A DNA stretch of 64,000 bases from Aquitalea magnusonii. Its GTDB lineage: Bacteria; Pseudomonadota; Gammaproteobacteria; Burkholderiales; Chromobacteriaceae. Below, piece after piece: positions 26,365 to 36,477 of this stretch (position 1 is its first letter; each line of letters opens with the position of its first letter). The notes under the pieces are model-generated. The model saw nothing but the letters and a program-made list of their open reading frames with translations, made no database searches and had not been told where the DNA came from. The stretch is from assembly GCF_003202035.1 (NCBI RefSeq), contig NZ_QJKC01000007.1:124001-188000 (forward strand). Reading direction: 5' to 3'. A program made the position numbers and the translations under genes.

Positions 26365-28158
26365 CTAAGCTGTCAGCTCACCCGCCTGCTGTTCCTGTTG
26401 TAGATGCCACATTTCCGCATAACGCCCGCCATGCTCGATCAGCTCACGGTGGCTACCCCGCTCCAGCACCCGGCCATCTTCCATCACGATGATCTGGTCG
26501 GCATCGACAATGGTGGACAGGCGGTGGGCGATGATCAGGGTGGTACGATTGGCCGAGATGGCAGCCAGCTCTTGCTGGATGGCTTTCTCGGTACGCGAAT
26601 CCAGCGCGCTGGTGGCCTCGTCAAAGATCAGGATGGGCGGGTTTTTCAGGATGGTGCGGGCAATGGCCACCCGCTGCTTTTCACCACCGGACAGTTTCAG
26701 CCCGCGCTCGCCCACCTGGGTGTCGTAACCATCGGGCAGACTCATCACAAAGTCGTGAATATGCGCCGAACGCGCTGCTTCCATCACCTCGTCACGGCTG
26801 GCATCCGGCCGGCCATAGGCAATGTTGTAATAGATGCTGTCGTTAAACAGCACGGTATCCTGGGGCACGATGCCGATATGGCTGCGCAGGCTATCCTGTC
26901 GCAACTGACGGATATCGGTGCCGTTGATACTGATGCTGCCGCGGCCCACATCATAAAAACGGAATAACAGGCGCGACAATGTGGATTTGCCAGCACCACT
27001 GGCGCCCACCACGGCCAGCGAGCTGCCCGCCGGAATCTCGAAATTCAGGCCATGCAAAATGGTGCGCTTGCTGTCGTAGCCAAACTCCACGCCAGCAAAA
27101 CGGATGCTGGCCTGGCGCGTGTCCAGCTGCTGCGCAGCAGGTGCGTCATCCACTTCCTGATTGGTGGACAGCAGGCCGAACATGCGTTCGATATCCGCCA
27201 GCGAATGCTTGATCTCGCGATAGACAAAGCCCAGGAAGTTCAGCGGTGCATACAACTGGGTGATGAAGGTGGCCACCAGCACCACATCGCCAACCGTCAT
27301 GCTGTGATTCACCACACCACGCGCGGCCAGCACCATGATCAGGGTGACACCACTGGCAATGATGATGCCCTGCCCGGCATTGAGCATGGACAGCGAAACC
27401 TGGTTCTTGATGGCAGAGGCTTCCCAGGCCGCCAGATTGCGGTCATAGCGCGCCTCTTCGTAGGCTTCGTTATTGAAGTACTTGACGGTTTCGTAATTGA
27501 TCAGCGCATCGATGGCCTTGGCATTGGCCTTGGAATCCAGATCATTCATGCTGCGGCGGAACACCGTGCGCCATTCGGTCACCAGCAGGGTGAACACGAT
27601 GTAGATGGCAATGGTGGCCAGCGTGACCACGGCGAATTCCCAGGCATAGCGGCGGAACAGAATGGCCGCCACCATGCCGATTTCCAGCAGGGTGGGCAGG
27701 ATGTTGAACACGGTGAAATTAAGCAGGAAGCCAATGCCCTTGGTTCCGCGTTCGATGTCGCGGCTCATGCCGCCCGTCTGGCGCTCCAGATGAAAACGCA
27801 GCGACAGGCGGAACAGGTGCTGGAACACACTGCGCGCCACGCTGCGCACCGCTCCCTGGATGACCCGGGCAAACACTGCATCGCGCAGCTCGCCCAGTAC
27901 ACTGGAAGTGAGCCTGGCCAGGCCATAGCCGACCAGCGCCATCACCGGCACCGCCAGCAGGGTGGCCGGTACGGAGAGTTGATCGACGATGTCCTTCAGA
28001 TAGAGCGGCACCGTGACCGCCGCCACCTTGGCCAGAATCATGCAGGCCAGCGCCAATATTACCCGGCCCTTGAAAGCCCACAGATAAGGCAGCAGCGTCT
28101 TGAGGGTTTGCCAGTCGTTGCGATTGGCAGGAGCCGGACCGCTATGGGTGAAGCGCAT
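26365..28158 (-). CDS. Atm1/HMT1-type ABC exporter (fused permease-ATPase)
   Basis: A 597-aa half-transporter acting as a homodimer in the inner membrane. The six-helix ABC permease domain (about 20-310) includes ALINYETVKYFNNEAYEEAR, the hallmark of the Atm1/ABCB7 group that exports glutathione-linked compounds or heavy-metal conjugates. The ATPase domain (about 345-585) has Walker A VGASGAGKST, signature LSGGEKQRVAIAR and Walker B ILIFDEATSALD. The start MRFTHSG has AGGTAG upstream. It is monocistronic or loosely linked to apaG (103-bp gap). Confidence 0.9.
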   Translation of the reverse strand: MRFTHSGPAPANRNDWQTLKTLLPYLWAFKGRVILALACMILAKVAAVTVPLYLKDIVDQLSVPATLLAVPVMALVGYGLARLTSSVLGELRDAVFARVIQGAVRSVARSVFQHLFRLSLRFHLERQTGGMSRDIERGTKGIGFLLNFTVFNILPTLLEIGMVAAILFRRYAWEFAVVTLATIAIYIVFTLLVTEWRTVFRRSMNDLDSKANAKAIDALINYETVKYFNNEAYEEARYDRNLAAWEASAIKNQVSLSMLNAGQGIIIASGVTLIMVLAARGVVNHSMTVGDVVLVATFITQLYAPLNFLGFVYREIKHSLADIERMFGLLSTNQEVDDAPAAQQLDTRQASIRFAGVEFGYDSKRTILHGLNFEIPAGSSLAVVGASGAGKSTLSRLLFRFYDVGRGSISINGTDIRQLRQDSLRSHIGIVPQDTVLFNDSIYYNIAYGRPDASRDEVMEAARSAHIHDFVMSLPDGYDTQVGERGLKLSGGEKQRVAIARTILKNPPILIFDEATSALDSRTEKAIQQELAAISANRTTLIIAHRLSTIVDADQIIVMEDGRVLERGSHRELIEHGGRYAEMWHLQQEQQAGELTA

Positions 28159-28261
28159 GGAAACTACCTGTCGGTATGCCGGCCAGCGCCGGCGCGAAAA
28201 TGGATGAGCAAAGCCGCCAGCTGGCGGCTCTGGCAAGATACGGCAGCAGGTCCCGGCGGCA

Positions 28262-28642
28262 TCAATGCAGCACGCGCGGTGCCACCAGCGTCATTTCGGG
28301 AATGCTGACATCGAAACGCTTGCCGTCGTCGGCCAGCATCTGGTAGCTGCCGCGCATGGAGCCATAAGGGGTTTTCAGATGCGTGGCACTGCTGTATTCA
28401 AAGGACTGGCCCGGCTCCAGCCGTGGCTGCTCGCCCACCACGCCCATGCCGCGCACTTCCTGTTCCTGATTATTGGCATCGACAATAATCCAGTGGCGGC
28501 TGACCAGTTGGGCGGGCTCGCTGCCGGTATTGGTCAGGCGGATGCGATAAGCGAACACATAAACATCGGTCGCCACGTTCGATTGCTCGGCGATGTAATG
28601 CGGCTCGGCCTCCACCTCTATCTGGTAGGTTTTGTCTGGCAT
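28262..28642 (-). CDS. apaG: ApaG protein
   Basis: A 126-aa FN3-like beta-sandwich protein of the ApaG family. Landmarks are YRIRLTNTGSEPAQLVSRHWIIVDANN, VVGEQPRLEPGQSFEYSS and TPYGSMRGSYQM. It has been linked in enterics to Co/Mg homeostasis, but the biochemical activity is not settled. AAGGAAAACAGC precedes the ATG. It is divergent from rpe across about 105 bp and not next to apaH/ksgA as in E. coli. Confidence 0.92.
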   Translation of the reverse strand: MPDKTYQIEVEAEPHYIAEQSNVATDVYVFAYRIRLTNTGSEPAQLVSRHWIIVDANNQEQEVRGMGVVGEQPRLEPGQSFEYSSATHLKTPYGSMRGSYQMLADDGKRFDVSIPEMTLVAPRVLH

Positions 28643-28747
28643 GCTGTTTTCCTTGTGCTGTTGTACTGCATTTTATCCCGCCTTTGGCCTTGGGCGCGGT
28701 AGAATAAACGCCATTTCATGACCCCATCCGTGTTTGCAAGGTAGACC

Positions 28748-29428
28748 ATGCGCAACTTCCGTATTGCCCCCAGCCTCCTTTCCGCCGATTTCGCCTGTCT
28801 GGGCCAGGAGGTACGCGATGTCATCGCCGCCGGAGCCGACATCATCCACTTCGATGTCATGGACAATCACTATGTGCCGAACCTGACAGTCGGCCCCCTG
28901 GTATGTGAAGCCATCCGCCCGCATACACAAGCCCCCATCGACGTGCACCTGATGGTGAAGCCGGTGGACAGCCTGGCGCCGATGTTTGCCAAGGCCGGCG
29001 CCGACATCATCACCTTCCACCCGGAAGCATCCGAACACATCGACCGCACCCTGGGCCTGATCAAGGAATCCGGCTGCAAGGCTGGCCTGGTCTTCAACCC
29101 GGCCACCTCGCTGTCCTACCTTGACCATGTCATGGACAAGATAGACATGGTGCTGATCATGTCGGTGAATCCGGGCTTTGGCGGCCAGTCTTTCATTCCG
29201 CATGCGCTGGAAAAAGTGCGCGCGGCACGCCAGCGCATCGACGAGTATACCGCCAAGCATGGCGGCGAGATCTGGCTGGAAGTAGACGGCGGCATCAAGG
29301 TCGACAATATCGCTGCCGTCGCTGCCGCCGGCGCTGACACCTTTGTTGCCGGCTCGGCCATTTACGGCCAGCCGGACTATCAGGCGGTGATTGCCGCCAT
29401 GCGTGCCGAACTGGCCAAGGTAGCCTGA
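28748..29428 (+). CDS. rpe: ribulose-phosphate 3-epimerase
   Basis: A TIM-barrel epimerase of 226 aa interconverting ribulose-5-phosphate and xylulose-5-phosphate. Conserved elements are [11 protein letters not shown] (substrate Ser), [12 protein letters not shown] (metal Asp), VHLMV (metal His), [12 protein letters not shown] (phosphate loop), EVDGGI (metal Asp) and AGSAIYG. The stop overlaps the next start by one base (TGATG). It heads an operon with an SDR gene, gph and probably trpE. Confidence 0.96.
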   Translation: MRNFRIAPSLLSADFACLGQEVRDVIAAGADIIHFDVMDNHYVPNLTVGPLVCEAIRPHTQAPIDVHLMVKPVDSLAPMFAKAGADIITFHPEASEHIDRTLGLIKESGCKAGLVFNPATSLSYLDHVMDKIDMVLIMSVNPGFGGQSFIPHALEKVRAARQRIDEYTAKHGGEIWLEVDGGIKVDNIAAVAAAGADTFVAGSAIYGQPDYQAVIAAMRAELAKVA

Positions 29429-30198
29429 TGCAAGCGGCCATCGTCACCGGCGCCTCGCGTGGACTGGGGCTGGCCCTGTGTGCCGAGTTACTGCAGCGCG
29501 GCTTTGTGGTGGTGGGGCTGGCCAGACAGCATAGCGAGCAGTTTCGCCAGTTGGCACAGCAATATCCGCAACAGCTGCATTACCTGCGCGCCGACATGGC
29601 CGACAGCCCTGCCCTGCACGGCCTGCTGGCCGAAGCCTTGCAACTGCTGCCCATGCAGGCTGTCCGGCAATTACTGCTGATCAACAATGCCGGCGTAGTC
29701 ATGCCCATCGCCAGCGCTGGCTTCTACCCGACAGCCGAGTTGACGCAGGCCATTGCCATCAACCTGACGGCTCCCATGCTGCTGACCGATGCCCTGCTGC
29801 GGCTGAGCGACGAGCTGGACTGCCAGCTGCGCATTCTGTGCATCTCATCGGGAGCGGCGGTCAAAGCCTATCCCGGCTGGGGCGTCTACGGCAGCAGCAA
29901 GGCCGGGCTTGACCACTTCTGCCGCCATGTGGCGGAAGAGCAGCAAGCCTGCGCCAACCCGGCACTGATTGCCGCCGTGTATCCCGGCGTGGTGGATACC
30001 GACATGCAGGCACATATCCGCGACAGCGACCCGGCGCAGTTCCCCAACAAGGAACGGTTCGATGAGCTTAAGCGCACAGGCAGCCTGAGCACGCCACAAC
30101 AGGCCGCCCGCCAGTTGGCCGACCATCTGCTCAGCGCAGACTTCGGCCGCGACCCCGTACTCGACATCCGCCATTTGCCGGACCCAGCCCAGAACTGA
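29428..30198 (+). CDS. short-chain dehydrogenase/reductase
   Basis: A 256-aa SDR with the classical cofactor motif TGASRGLGLAL at 8-18, NNAG (LLINNAGVV), catalytic Ser in ISSGAAV and YxxxK as YGSSK. The later VYPGVVDTDMQ resembles the sepiapterin-reductase/YueD-like subgroup. The substrate is unknown. Its insertion between rpe and gph, with a one-base overlap at its start and 20 bp before gph, indicates co-transcription. Confidence 0.87.
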   Translation: MQAAIVTGASRGLGLALCAELLQRGFVVVGLARQHSEQFRQLAQQYPQQLHYLRADMADSPALHGLLAEALQLLPMQAVRQLLLINNAGVVMPIASAGFYPTAELTQAIAINLTAPMLLTDALLRLSDELDCQLRILCISSGAAVKAYPGWGVYGSSKAGLDHFCRHVAEEQQACANPALIAAVYPGVVDTDMQAHIRDSDPAQFPNKERFDELKRTGSLSTPQQAARQLADHLLSADFGRDPVLDIRHLPDPAQN

Positions 30199-30218
30199 TA
30201 TTCCAGACCTGACATCGT

Positions 30219-30887
30219 ATGAATCTGAAACACATCAAAGCCGTCGCCTTCGATCTGGACGGCACCCTGGTTGACTCCATTCCCGACCTGGCCGCTGCGG
30301 CCAATGCCATGCGCCAGCATCTGGGCCTGCCGGCCCTGGCCGAGATGCGCATACAGGAGCATGTCGGTGACGGCATTGCCAGCCTGGTACACCGTGCCAT
30401 TACCGATGAACGCCACGGCGAGGCGGCTGCCGCTCTGTGGGAGCAGGGTTTCAGCTTTTTCGTGCGCTATTATCACGATCACCTGAGCGACAACACCCGC
30501 GTCTATCCCGGTGTGCGCGATGGCCTGGCCTTGCTGCGCGCCCTGCAACTGCCGCTGGTGGTGGTCACCAACAAATCGGAATACCTGGCCGTGCCGCTGC
30601 TGCAGCAACTGGAGCTGCGCGATGCCTTCAGCCTGGTGATCGGCGGCGATACCCTGGCCGAGAAAAAACCCTCGGCCCTGCCACTGCAGCATGTCTGCGA
30701 GGTGCTGGGCATCAACAGCAGCGAACTGGCCATGGTGGGCGACTCCGAAAACGACATCCTGTCCGCCCGCGCGGCCGGTGCTGCGGCCCTCGCCGTCAGC
30801 TATGGCTATGCTGATGCCAGCACGCTGCAGGCCGATCTGGTCATCGGCAATCTTGCCGAACTGTACGATTTGATGAAAAATAACTGA
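30219..30887 (+). CDS. gph: phosphoglycolate phosphatase
   Basis: A HAD-superfamily hydrolase of 222 aa that detoxifies 2-phosphoglycolate. Motif I is AFDLDGTLVDS with the nucleophile Asp, motif II is VVTNKSEYLA, and motifs III/IV are KKPSALPLQH and MVGDSENDILSARAAG. Gene order after rpe matches the enteric and betaproteobacterial rpe-gph arrangement, which supports Gph over other HAD phosphatases. Confidence 0.92.
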   Translation: MNLKHIKAVAFDLDGTLVDSIPDLAAAANAMRQHLGLPALAEMRIQEHVGDGIASLVHRAITDERHGEAAAALWEQGFSFFVRYYHDHLSDNTRVYPGVRDGLALLRALQLPLVVVTNKSEYLAVPLLQQLELRDAFSLVIGGDTLAEKKPSALPLQHVCEVLGINSSELAMVGDSENDILSARAAGAAALAVSYGYADASTLQADLVIGNLAELYDLMKNN

Positions 30888-31021
30888 CCACTACAACATT
30901 CAATACGGATTGCATCTGCATCATGACTATCCTGCCCGCACCGGCCAGTTGGCGATGGCAACGCTAAGCCACACCCTGTTTACTTCTTTCGCTTTCCATC
31001 CGGTTTCAAGGTAGCTCACTC

Positions 31022-32485
31022 ATGACGCATGACACATTCGACCAGCTGGCCGCAGCTGGTTACAACCGTATTCCGGTAACGCTGGAACTGTTCGCCGACC
31101 TGGACACCCCGCTGTCGGTCTATCTCAAACTGGCCAATCAGCCTTACTCCTACCTGCTGGAATCGGTAGTGGGTGGCGAGCGTTTTGGCCGCTACTCCTT
31201 TATCGGCCTGCCTGCCACCACGCGCCTGCGCGTCAATGCCAACAAGGTACAGGTAGAATACGGTGACAAGGTGATCGAGCAGTTCGAAGGCGACCCGCTG
31301 GCCTTTATCGAAGCCTTCCAGCAGCGCTTTAGCGCACCGCCGGTCGCCGGCCTGCCACGCTTTACCGGTGGCCTGGTCGGCTATTTCGGCTACGACACCA
31401 TCCGCTATGTGGAAAAACGCCTGGCGGCCACCCGCAAGCCAGATGCCATTGGCACGCCGGATATCCTGCTGATGGTGTCAGAAGAACTGGCGGTGGTGGA
31501 CAATCTGTCGGGCAAGCTCTATCTGATTGTCTACGCCGACCCAGCCGTACCCAATGCGCTGGCCAAGGCGGAAAGCCGGCTCGGCCAGCTGCGCGCCCGC
31601 CTGCGCGAACCAATGGATATTCCTCTGTCACTGCCCTCCCAGCCCAGCAAGGCGGTGTCCGAATATGGTCAGGAAGAGTTCAAGCAGGCTGTCGCGCAAT
31701 GCAAGCAGTACATCGTCGATGGCGACATCATGCAGGTGGTGCTGTCGCAGCGCATGCAGATGCCCTACAGCGACTCGCCACTGTCGCTGTATCGTGCCCT
31801 GCGCAGCCTGAACCCCTCGCCTTATATGTTCTTCTACCATTTCGACGACTTCCATGTTGTCGGCTCCTCGCCGGAAATCCTGGTACGGCGCGAGCAGGAA
31901 ACCGTCACCGTACGCCCGATTGCCGGCACCCGTGTGCGCGGCAAGAACCGCGAGGAAGATGAGGCCCTGGCCGAAGAACTGCTGGCCGACCCCAAGGAAA
32001 TTGCCGAGCACGTGATGCTGATGGACCTGGGCCGCAATGATATCGGCCGCGTCGCCAACACCGGCAGCGTCAACATCACCGACAATATGGTGATCGAACG
32101 TTATTCCCACGTAATGCACATCGTTTCCAGCGTGGAAGGCAGCGTCAAGCCGGAAGTGTCCAATATCGACATCCTCAAGGCCACCTTCCCGGCCGGCACC
32201 CTGTCCGGAGCGCCGAAAGTGCGGGCCATGGAAATCATCGACGAGTTCGAACCCACCAAGCGCGGCGTGTATGGCGGTGCCGTGGGTTACCTGGGTTTCA
32301 ATGGCGACATGGATCTGGCCATCGCCATCCGCACTGCCGTGGTCAAGAACAAGATGCTGTACGTGCAATCCGGGGCCGGCATCGTGGCCGACTCGGTCCC
32401 CGAATCGGAATGGCAGGAAACCCAGAACAAGGCCCGCGCGGTGATTCGCGCTGCCGAGCTGGCACAAGCAGGACTGGATGCCTGA
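31022..32485 (+). CDS. trpE: anthranilate synthase component I
   Basis: A 487-aa chorismate-using enzyme for the first step of tryptophan synthesis. [19 protein letters not shown] carries the LLES motif tied to tryptophan feedback binding. The chorismate-binding domain shows [29 protein letters not shown] and [17 protein letters not shown]. It lies 134 bp downstream of gph in the same direction, an order common in this class. trpG/trpD are not in the window. AGGTAG precedes the ATG. Confidence 0.95.
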   Translation: MTHDTFDQLAAAGYNRIPVTLELFADLDTPLSVYLKLANQPYSYLLESVVGGERFGRYSFIGLPATTRLRVNANKVQVEYGDKVIEQFEGDPLAFIEAFQQRFSAPPVAGLPRFTGGLVGYFGYDTIRYVEKRLAATRKPDAIGTPDILLMVSEELAVVDNLSGKLYLIVYADPAVPNALAKAESRLGQLRARLREPMDIPLSLPSQPSKAVSEYGQEEFKQAVAQCKQYIVDGDIMQVVLSQRMQMPYSDSPLSLYRALRSLNPSPYMFFYHFDDFHVVGSSPEILVRREQETVTVRPIAGTRVRGKNREEDEALAEELLADPKEIAEHVMLMDLGRNDIGRVANTGSVNITDNMVIERYSHVMHIVSSVEGSVKPEVSNIDILKATFPAGTLSGAPKVRAMEIIDEFEPTKRGVYGGAVGYLGFNGDMDLAIAIRTAVVKNKMLYVQSGAGIVADSVPESEWQETQNKARAVIRAAELAQAGLDA

Positions 32486-32516
32486 ACCAGCAATCATACC
32501 TTGCAGCAAACAATGC

Positions 32517-32538
32517 AAACCCCGCCACGGCGGGGTTT
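32517..32538. terminator. terminator after trpE
   Basis: AAACCCCGCC / GGCGGGGTTT with a very short loop, 30 bp past the trpE stop and directly abutting the stop of the opposing membrane protein gene, so it may serve both. Confidence 0.7.
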
Positions 32539-32539
32539 G

Positions 32540-33244
32540 TCATGTTGTATGCAGTGTTTGCTGCAAGGACTGACGCACCCCTGTGCGCAACAGAAACAGA
32601 AACACGGTCATCATCGGGATAGTTATCATCGGCCACGCCACCAAGCGAAACAGCAAGATATCGAATCCGGGAAACCATGCATCTCCCATTATGGAAAACC
32701 ATAAAGTGGCTGATACCATGGATACCGTAATCTTATTCAGACAAATAAACAGAATTTCGCTTGCAGAAATGCTTTCCAATCCAACATATAACATCATTGA
32801 AAAAAACAGACCCGCCAAAAAATAAAATATCGAATCCAAAAACATATACAACATCCATGCAACACTCTCCGATTCCAGATACAGTAGCAAAACCTTGCAG
32901 CAGCACCCAATCAGCAAAATGACCATGCCTTTACGAAAACCCAAGACAACACCTGCCAAATAGACAAATTCACTACTCATATTAAATACAACATTATTAA
33001 AAACAAAACAACATACAGCCAAAGTGACGCTGACAAGCATCATCAAAATAAACATCAGCAATGCATAATCTCGCCGAAAAAATCCAGGAGCAACGAATGA
33101 AACAAATGCCTCCAAAATGCCACTCCTTGACATTACAAACAAAACACACATCAACAAGAATTGCAATATTACATAAGGATAAGATTGAACAATATAGTTA
33201 AAGTGATACTGGAACAACATAAACAAATCACTCAATTGGTACAT
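32540..33244 (-). CDS. orphan multi-spanning membrane protein (LytS-sensor-like)
   Basis: A 234-aa hydrophobic protein with about six membrane helices and no soluble domain. YLAGVVLGFRKGMVILLIGC resembles the G-x-R-x-G helix pair of the 5TMR_LYT sensor module found at the N-terminus of LytS kinases and some diguanylate cyclases, but here the protein ends after the membrane part. The ATG at 33244 has GGAG eight bases upstream. Base composition is clearly AT-richer than the neighbours and codon use is different (many AAA, ATA, ACA on the plus strand), suggesting transfer. It could be a truncated sensor or a free-standing membrane protein. Confidence 0.55.
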   Translation of the reverse strand: MYQLSDLFMLFQYHFNYIVQSYPYVILQFLLMCVLFVMSRSGILEAFVSFVAPGFFRRDYALLMFILMMLVSVTLAVCCFVFNNVVFNMSSEFVYLAGVVLGFRKGMVILLIGCCCKVLLLYLESESVAWMLYMFLDSIFYFLAGLFFSMMLYVGLESISASEILFICLNKITVSMVSATLWFSIMGDAWFPGFDILLFRLVAWPMITIPMMTVFLFLLRTGVRQSLQQTLHTT

Positions 33245-33614
33245 ATCATCACTCCAATGTGGCAGCAATATCCAGTTGTGCCTGGCATTGCAAATCATCA
33301 AACAGTCAATCCCTCACCGTAAGAAAATTTTTTAGAAACTACGCCAAACAGGATGCTTGCCATTATCGGCGTGATCGCATTGATTGATAAAATTGCAAAT
33401 CTATCCTCTGTCAGGATGGCAATAAATCAGAAAGTTCTTGGAATGAGTCATTGTCAAGCAACGCTGACCGGCAAGGCAGTAGCACATTCAGCAGCGGCAG
33501 GAAGGCAGAAGCGGGTATAATCTTTCAGTCAAGCTCGTACGCCGCCATATGCCATTCCTTATCCGACACAGCGAGACTGAGACTGACCGACCATCAAAGA
33601 GAAGACCCGTTTAC
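33245..33614. other. intergenic region upstream of slt
   Basis: About 370 bp, AT-rich in its left two thirds. A perfect TATAAT occurs at 33516-33521, some 95 bp before the slt start, but no good -35 lies at the right distance. No gene was recognised. Confidence 0.45.
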
Positions 33615-35504
33615 ATGACCCGTTCGTTCAGCATATTCCGCACCCTCAGCCTTGCCCTGACGCTTGCCGCCGCCCTGCCGGCCCAGGCAGGCAATAACGA
33701 AGACCTGCTTGCCGCACGCGAAGCCTATCGCAGCAACGACCTTGGCAAGCTGGCCAGCATCGCGGCAGCCATGCCGGCCAGCTACGCACTGCACGACTAC
33801 CCGTCCTACTGGCTCACCCTCAAAGCACTGGACCGTGATAACGATGGCCAGGTAGTGGGCTTCCTCAATACCGTGCGCGAAGGCTGGATGCCGGAAAAAA
33901 TCCGCAATGAGTGGCTGAAAAAACTGGGCAAGCGCGAAGACTGGGGCAGCTTCTCCGCGGAGTGGAAAAAGCTGCCGGAAGAGGCAAGGGATGAAGAATC
34001 CACCTGCTACGGGCAATTGCAAGACCTGCGCCAGGGCAGGAAGCCGGATGATCTCAACCGCTTTCTCGAGATGCGCCCCGCTCCCGATGGCTGCAACCAG
34101 TTGCTGACGGCCGCCGCGGCCCAAGGCATGCTCAGCCAGGACTGGCTGTGGCGGCGGGTGCGCCTGCTGCTGGCCGGCAATTACCTCAGCCAGGCACGCC
34201 AGCTGGCTGATGCCACCAATTTGCCGCTGGACAATGCGGCACTGAGCAATCCGGCTGCCGCCAGTCCGGCTACGGCCGGCGGCCAGGAAGCCATTCTCTA
34301 TGGCATCGTCAGCAAGGCACGCAGTGACAGCAATGCAGCAGTCAGCCGCCTGCTCAGCGTGGAAGGCGCGCTGAGCAAGGACCGCAGCGGCTTTGCCTGG
34401 GGACAGCTGGCCCTGCTGTCGGCGCGCAAGCAACTGATGGCGCAGGCGCTGCAATGGTATGCCAAGGCCGACCCGCAGCAATTGACCACCGAACAATGGG
34501 AATGGTGGGCGCGTGCGGCCTTGCGTGGCGAACAGTGGGCGCAGCTGGAACAGATCACCCGCGCCATGCCCGCAGCCGTGGCCAGCAAGCCAGCATGGCA
34601 ATACTGGCGCGCGCGCAGCCTGAAACAGCTGGGCCGCGGCAGTGAAGCACCCGCACTGTTTGCCAAGGCCAGTATCGGCCATCATTACTACGCCTTGCTG
34701 TCGCTGGAAGAACTGGGCAATGCGTTGTCCACCCCGGCCAGCAAAACCGGCCCCAGTGCTGCCGACATCAGCGCCATGCGCGCCAATCCGGCCATCCAGC
34801 GCGCACTGGCCTTGCTGGACATCAGCAATAGCGCGGGCAAGCCGGAGTTGCGCAGCGATGCCCAACGCGAATGGCGCTGGGCCATGCGCGGCCGCAATGA
34901 CATGGAGCTGCTGGCCGCAGCAGAAATCGGCCGCCGCGAAGCGTTTTACGACATGGCCATCTACAGTGCCGAGCGCACCAAGGAAGAACACGATTATTCG
35001 CTGCGCTACCTCACACCCTATCGCGACATCACCCAGCGTTATGCCCGCCAGCTGGATGTGGACGATGCCTGGGTCTATGGCCTGATCCGCCAGGAAAGCC
35101 GCTTCATCATCGCCGCCCGCTCCGGCGTGGGGGCTTCCGGCCTGATGCAGCTGATGCCGGCCACCGCCAAATGGGTGGCCAAGAAGATGGGGCTGACCAG
35201 CTATTCGGTCACCGATATCGACACCAATGTGCAACTGGGCACCTGGTATCTGCGCTATGTCCGCGACAGCCTGTCCGGCAACGAAGTCATGGCCACCGCT
35301 GCCTATAATGCAGGGCCGGGACGCGCCCGCGCCTGGCAGGATGGCCGCCCGCTGGACGGGACCATCTATGCGGAAACCATTCCCTTCGGCGAAACGCGCG
35401 ACTATGTGCAAAAGGTCATGGCCAATGCCGCTTACTATGCCAGCACCTTCGGCCATGCCAATATTTCACTGAAGACCCGCATGGGCACGATTCCGGCACG
35501 CTGA
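33615..35504 (+). CDS. slt: soluble lytic murein transglycosylase
   Basis: A periplasmic peptidoglycan-cleaving enzyme of 629 aa. The signal peptide is about 1-25 (SLALTLAAALPAQAGN). The central region (about 30-440) is a superhelix of helical repeats rich in Ala/Leu/Trp. The C-terminal SLT domain has catalytic Glu in LIRQESRFI (residue 494), followed by GASGLMQLMPATAKWVA and AYNAGPGRA. The ATG at 33615 precedes a good signal peptide; the frame opens 22 codons earlier without one. Confidence 0.93.
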   Translation: MTRSFSIFRTLSLALTLAAALPAQAGNNEDLLAAREAYRSNDLGKLASIAAAMPASYALHDYPSYWLTLKALDRDNDGQVVGFLNTVREGWMPEKIRNEWLKKLGKREDWGSFSAEWKKLPEEARDEESTCYGQLQDLRQGRKPDDLNRFLEMRPAPDGCNQLLTAAAAQGMLSQDWLWRRVRLLLAGNYLSQARQLADATNLPLDNAALSNPAAASPATAGGQEAILYGIVSKARSDSNAAVSRLLSVEGALSKDRSGFAWGQLALLSARKQLMAQALQWYAKADPQQLTTEQWEWWARAALRGEQWAQLEQITRAMPAAVASKPAWQYWRARSLKQLGRGSEAPALFAKASIGHHYYALLSLEELGNALSTPASKTGPSAADISAMRANPAIQRALALLDISNSAGKPELRSDAQREWRWAMRGRNDMELLAAAEIGRREAFYDMAIYSAERTKEEHDYSLRYLTPYRDITQRYARQLDVDDAWVYGLIRQESRFIIAARSGVGASGLMQLMPATAKWVAKKMGLTSYSVTDIDTNVQLGTWYLRYVRDSLSGNEVMATAAYNAGPGRARAWQDGRPLDGTIYAETIPFGETRDYVQKVMANAAYYASTFGHANISLKTRMGTIPAR

Positions 35505-35529
35505 AACACCGCAGCACAAGGAGAAAGCA

Positions 35530-36477
35530 ATGCATGATCGACGTATCTGCCTGATCGGCGGCAGTGGCTTCATCGGCAGCTATATTGCAGAACGGCTGGC
35601 CGAGCAGGAAGCCGCGCTGACCATCGCCACCCGCAATCGCGACCGCAACAAGGCCGCGCTCATCGTCCTGCCCAAGACCGAAGTGGTTTCCACCAATGTG
35701 CATCACCCGCTGGCCTTGCAACAGCTGCTGGCCGGCCACGACACGGTGATCAGCATGGTGGGCATCCTGCACGGCACGCGCAAGGCCTTTGAACATGCCC
35801 ATGTCGAGCTGCTGGACAAGATCATCGCCAGTTGCCACAAGCAGGGGATACGCCGTCTGCTGCATATCAGCGCACTGGGTGCCGATGTCAACGCACCCAG
35901 CGACTACCAGCAAACCAAGGGCATCGCCGAGCAACGACTGCGGGAAAGCGGACTGGACTGGACCATTCTGCGGCCGTCGGTGGTGTTCGGGCGGGGCGAC
36001 AGCTTTCTCACCCTGTTTGCCGGGCTGCTGGACAAACTACCCGTGCTGCCACTGGCCGGTGCCAACACCCGCTTTGCCCCGGTATGGGCCGATGACCTGG
36101 CGCGCGCCGTGGTCGCCTGCCTGCAAAACCCGCACAGTGTGGGTCAGAGCCTGGACCTGACCGGCCCGCGCAGCTATACCCTGGCTGAACTGGTGCACTA
36201 TGTGGGCCGGCTGCGCGGCACGCCGCGCCCGGTCATCGGCCTGCCGCAAGGCCTGGCCATGCTGCAGGCCGGACTGATGGAGCTGCTGCCCGGCCCCACC
36301 CTGATGAGCCGCGACAATGTGCGCTCGCTGGCCGTGGACAATGTCAGCCCGCAGCCCTTCCCCAGCGCCCTGCTCGGCTTTGCCCCCACCGCGCTGGAAG
36401 TGGTGGCCCCCCATTACCTGGGCCAGGATGAATTCAATCTCATCCTGTCTGATTACCGCAGGGAAGCCGCTCGCTGA
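35530..36477 (+). CDS. NDUFA9-like NAD(P)-binding epimerase-family protein
   Basis: A 315-aa Rossmann-fold protein with an N-terminal dinucleotide site, ICLIGGSGFIGSYIAERL (5-22). The series SMVGIL, HISALGA, YQQTKGIAEQRL and WTILRPSVVFG is as in the complex-I NDUFA9-like atypical SDRs. These bacterial proteins are often annotated 'complex I NDUFA9 subunit family', but no nuo genes are near, and the role is unknown. AAGGAGAAAG precedes the start. Its stop overlaps cca by one base. Confidence 0.82.
   Translation: MHDRRICLIGGSGFIGSYIAERLAEQEAALTIATRNRDRNKAALIVLPKTEVVSTNVHHPLALQQLLAGHDTVISMVGILHGTRKAFEHAHVELLDKIIASCHKQGIRRLLHISALGADVNAPSDYQQTKGIAEQRLRESGLDWTILRPSVVFGRGDSFLTLFAGLLDKLPVLPLAGANTRFAPVWADDLARAVVACLQNPHSVGQSLDLTGPRSYTLAELVHYVGRLRGTPRPVIGLPQGLAMLQAGLMELLPGPTLMSRDNVRSLAVDNVSPQPFPSALLGFAPTALEVVAPHYLGQDEFNLILSDYRREAAR

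Noticed and set aside
33594-35456. A 620-codon open frame antisense to slt, and similar long antisense frames over argS, argE, ABC exporter, spuC and puuC genes
   Set aside because: Same reason: no ribosome site, no family-like motifs, and sense-strand genes are complete.
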